64,000 bases of DNA from positions 496,001 to 560,000 of the forward strand of contig OOIN01000034.1 in assembly GCA_900323505.1 (NCBI GenBank), read 5' to 3'. Numbering within the stretch: the stretch's first letter is position 1; the number at the start of each line of letters is the position of its first letter. A model generated the notes under the pieces. It had not been told where the DNA came from. It ran no database searches and saw only the letters and a program-made list of their open reading frames with translations. Below, piece by piece: positions 63,204 to 64,000 of the stretch. The position numbers and the translations under genes were made by a program. The stretch comes from Ustilago trichophora. Lineage: Eukaryota; Basidiomycota; Ustilaginomycetes; Ustilaginales; Ustilaginaceae.

Positions 63204-64000
63204 ATGGTTCTTCCGCTCACCACGTCGCATCTTGCGCGGCGCTGCCTCAGAGTGGGCACTAGCAACGCTGCTAAGCTCCACACATGTGCTGGCAGCTGCT
63301 GTCCCTCACCACCCCCTACCTCCCTCATCCGTCGAAGCTTCGCAACTTCCTCCCCAGCTCGCAAGAACAACTCGAGCTCGTTTCGAGACGGCCCTTTTGA
63401 TCCCTACAATGCCATCATCAGCGATATCTCAGCCTTCAGTTCAACTCCTGACGCTGTTGCGACCCAAGGTCCACTAAACGGCTGGACAGCCGCAATCAAG
63501 TCCAACATCTCTGTCCGCGACACACCCACCACCTGCTCCAGCGCCATGCTCCAACACTTTAAACCCACATTCGATGCTGCTTCCGTCTCACTTCTACGCA
63601 AGGCAGGTGCAGATCTGCGCTACATTACCAACTGCGATGAGTTCGGAATGGGCTCGACCAACACCCATTCGCTCCATGGAGCTGTGCGTAATCCGGCCGG
63701 CTTTCCACCGAAAAGGGGAGAGTCGTGGGATGCCGAGGTCGAAAGGGTAGCAGGAGGAAGTTCAGGCGGATCGGCGGCGGCGGTACGGGCAGGGCTGGTG
63801 CGATTTGCACTGGGAAGCGATACGGGTGGAAGTGTGCGTTTGCCAGCAGCGTATTGCGGGGTGGTGGGGTTGAAGCCGAGTTACGGTCTAATTAGCAGGT
63901 GGGGGTTGGTGTCGTATGCGGATAGCTTGGATACTGTCGGTGTGCTTACAAGGACGGTGGAGGATGCAGAGACTGTGTATGACGTTCTTGCGCAACAAGA
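63204..64000 (+). CDS. HER2: Glutamyl-tRNA(Gln) amidotransferase subunit A, mitochondrial (GatA/Her2), 5' part
   Basis: The gene is cut by the right window edge; 265 complete codons are present and the frame remains open. The product is the amidase subunit that frees ammonia from glutamine to convert Glu-tRNA(Gln) to Gln-tRNA(Gln) in mitochondria. The N-terminus (about 1-60, MVLPLTTSHLARRCLRV...RRSFATSS) is a mitochondrial presequence. The amidase-signature catalytic triad is intact: K99 (AAIKSN), cis-Ser S186 (AGGSSGGS) and nucleophile S210 (GSDTGGSVRLPA). The GLKPSYGLISRWGLV segment is typical of GatA. An insertion (PPKRGESWDAEVER) sits before the Gly-Ser-rich motif, lengthening the Lys-to-Ser spacing compared with bacterial GatA. 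The start ATG at 63204 has the sequence gccATGg. Confidence 0.93.
   Translation, partial: MVLPLTTSHLARRCLRVGTSNAAKLHTCAGSCCPSPPPTSLIRRSFATSSPARKNNSSSFRDGPFDPYNAIISDISAFSSTPDAVATQGPLNGWTAAIKSNISVRDTPTTCSSAMLQHFKPTFDAASVSLLRKAGADLRYITNCDEFGMGSTNTHSLHGAVRNPAGFPPKRGESWDAEVERVAGGSSGGSAAAVRAGLVRFALGSDTGGSVRLPAAYCGVVGLKPSYGLISRWGLVSYADSLDTVGVLTRTVEDAETVYDVLAQQ

Noticed and set aside
1..64000. tRNA, rRNA and CRISPR signals
   Set aside because: Isolated B-box-like strings (for example near 1750 and 15361) lack a matching A box and cloverleaf arms. No spaced direct-repeat array was found.

Overview
The window looks like nuclear DNA of a smut-type basidiomycete (Ustilaginomycotina, close to Ustilago/Sporisorium). 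This is inferred from long, mostly intron-free genes, Ser/Ala/Asp-rich low-complexity insertions, short GT-AG introns, CT-rich leaders and the protein repertoire. No bacterial features, CRISPR array, rRNA or tRNA could be recognised. All 19 protein genes belong to a eukaryotic housekeeping or regulatory set.

Layout. 1-1.86 kb: no gene. 1.86-3.85 kb (-): PHD+JmjC histone demethylase of the Jhd1/KDM2 type. 4.68-7.77 kb (+): spliced membrane-anchored repeat protein. 7.95-10.58 kb (-): PPR-like, probably mitochondrial protein. 11.06-13.79 kb (+): Dbp4 RNA helicase. 16.07-23.10 kb (+): spliced Ufd4/TRIP12 HECT ubiquitin ligase. 23.91-27.52 kb (+): URI/Bud27-like prefoldin. 28.04-32.45 kb (+): Emw1/TTC27 TPR protein. 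32.63-33.14 kb (-): small Ser/Thr-rich GPI-anchored wall protein. 33.99-35.11 kb (+): small membrane-anchored protein. 35.35-37.42 kb (-): Smp3 GPI mannosyltransferase. 37.72-38.87 kb (+): spliced DNAJC9-type J protein. 39.33-40.76 kb (+): mitochondrial ribosomal protein uL2m. 43.08-46.19 kb (+): unrecognised 1035-residue protein. 47.08-49.16 kb (-): spliced nucleoporin Nsp1. 49.62-51.36 kb (+): Bfr2/AATF. 51.72-53.79 kb (-): kinesin-14. 54.96-56.12 kb (-): tropomyosin in four coding pieces. 57.30-59.00 kb (-): receiver-domain response regulator. 63.20 kb to the right edge (+): 5' part of mitochondrial GatA/Her2.

Shared themes are ribosome biogenesis (Dbp4, Bfr2, probably Emw1), mitochondrial translation (uL2m, GatA, perhaps the PPR-like protein), protein quality control (Ufd4, URI, DNAJC9), and cytoskeleton or nuclear transport (kinesin-14, tropomyosin, Nsp1). 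They are neighbours, not an operon. Divergent and convergent pairs dominate.

The less ordinary items are these: (i) the tropomyosin gene, whose first coding exon is only the ATG, followed by a 15-nt microexon; (ii) a 151-codon frame that stays open directly behind its stop codon; (iii) a 674-bp element with inverted ends between two convergent genes; (iv) a palindromic TACTG/CAGTA pentamer family and other pentanucleotide arrays in the intergenic DNA; (v) a 4.2-kb apparently non-coding stretch before GatA. I did not find a convincing new multi-gene system.
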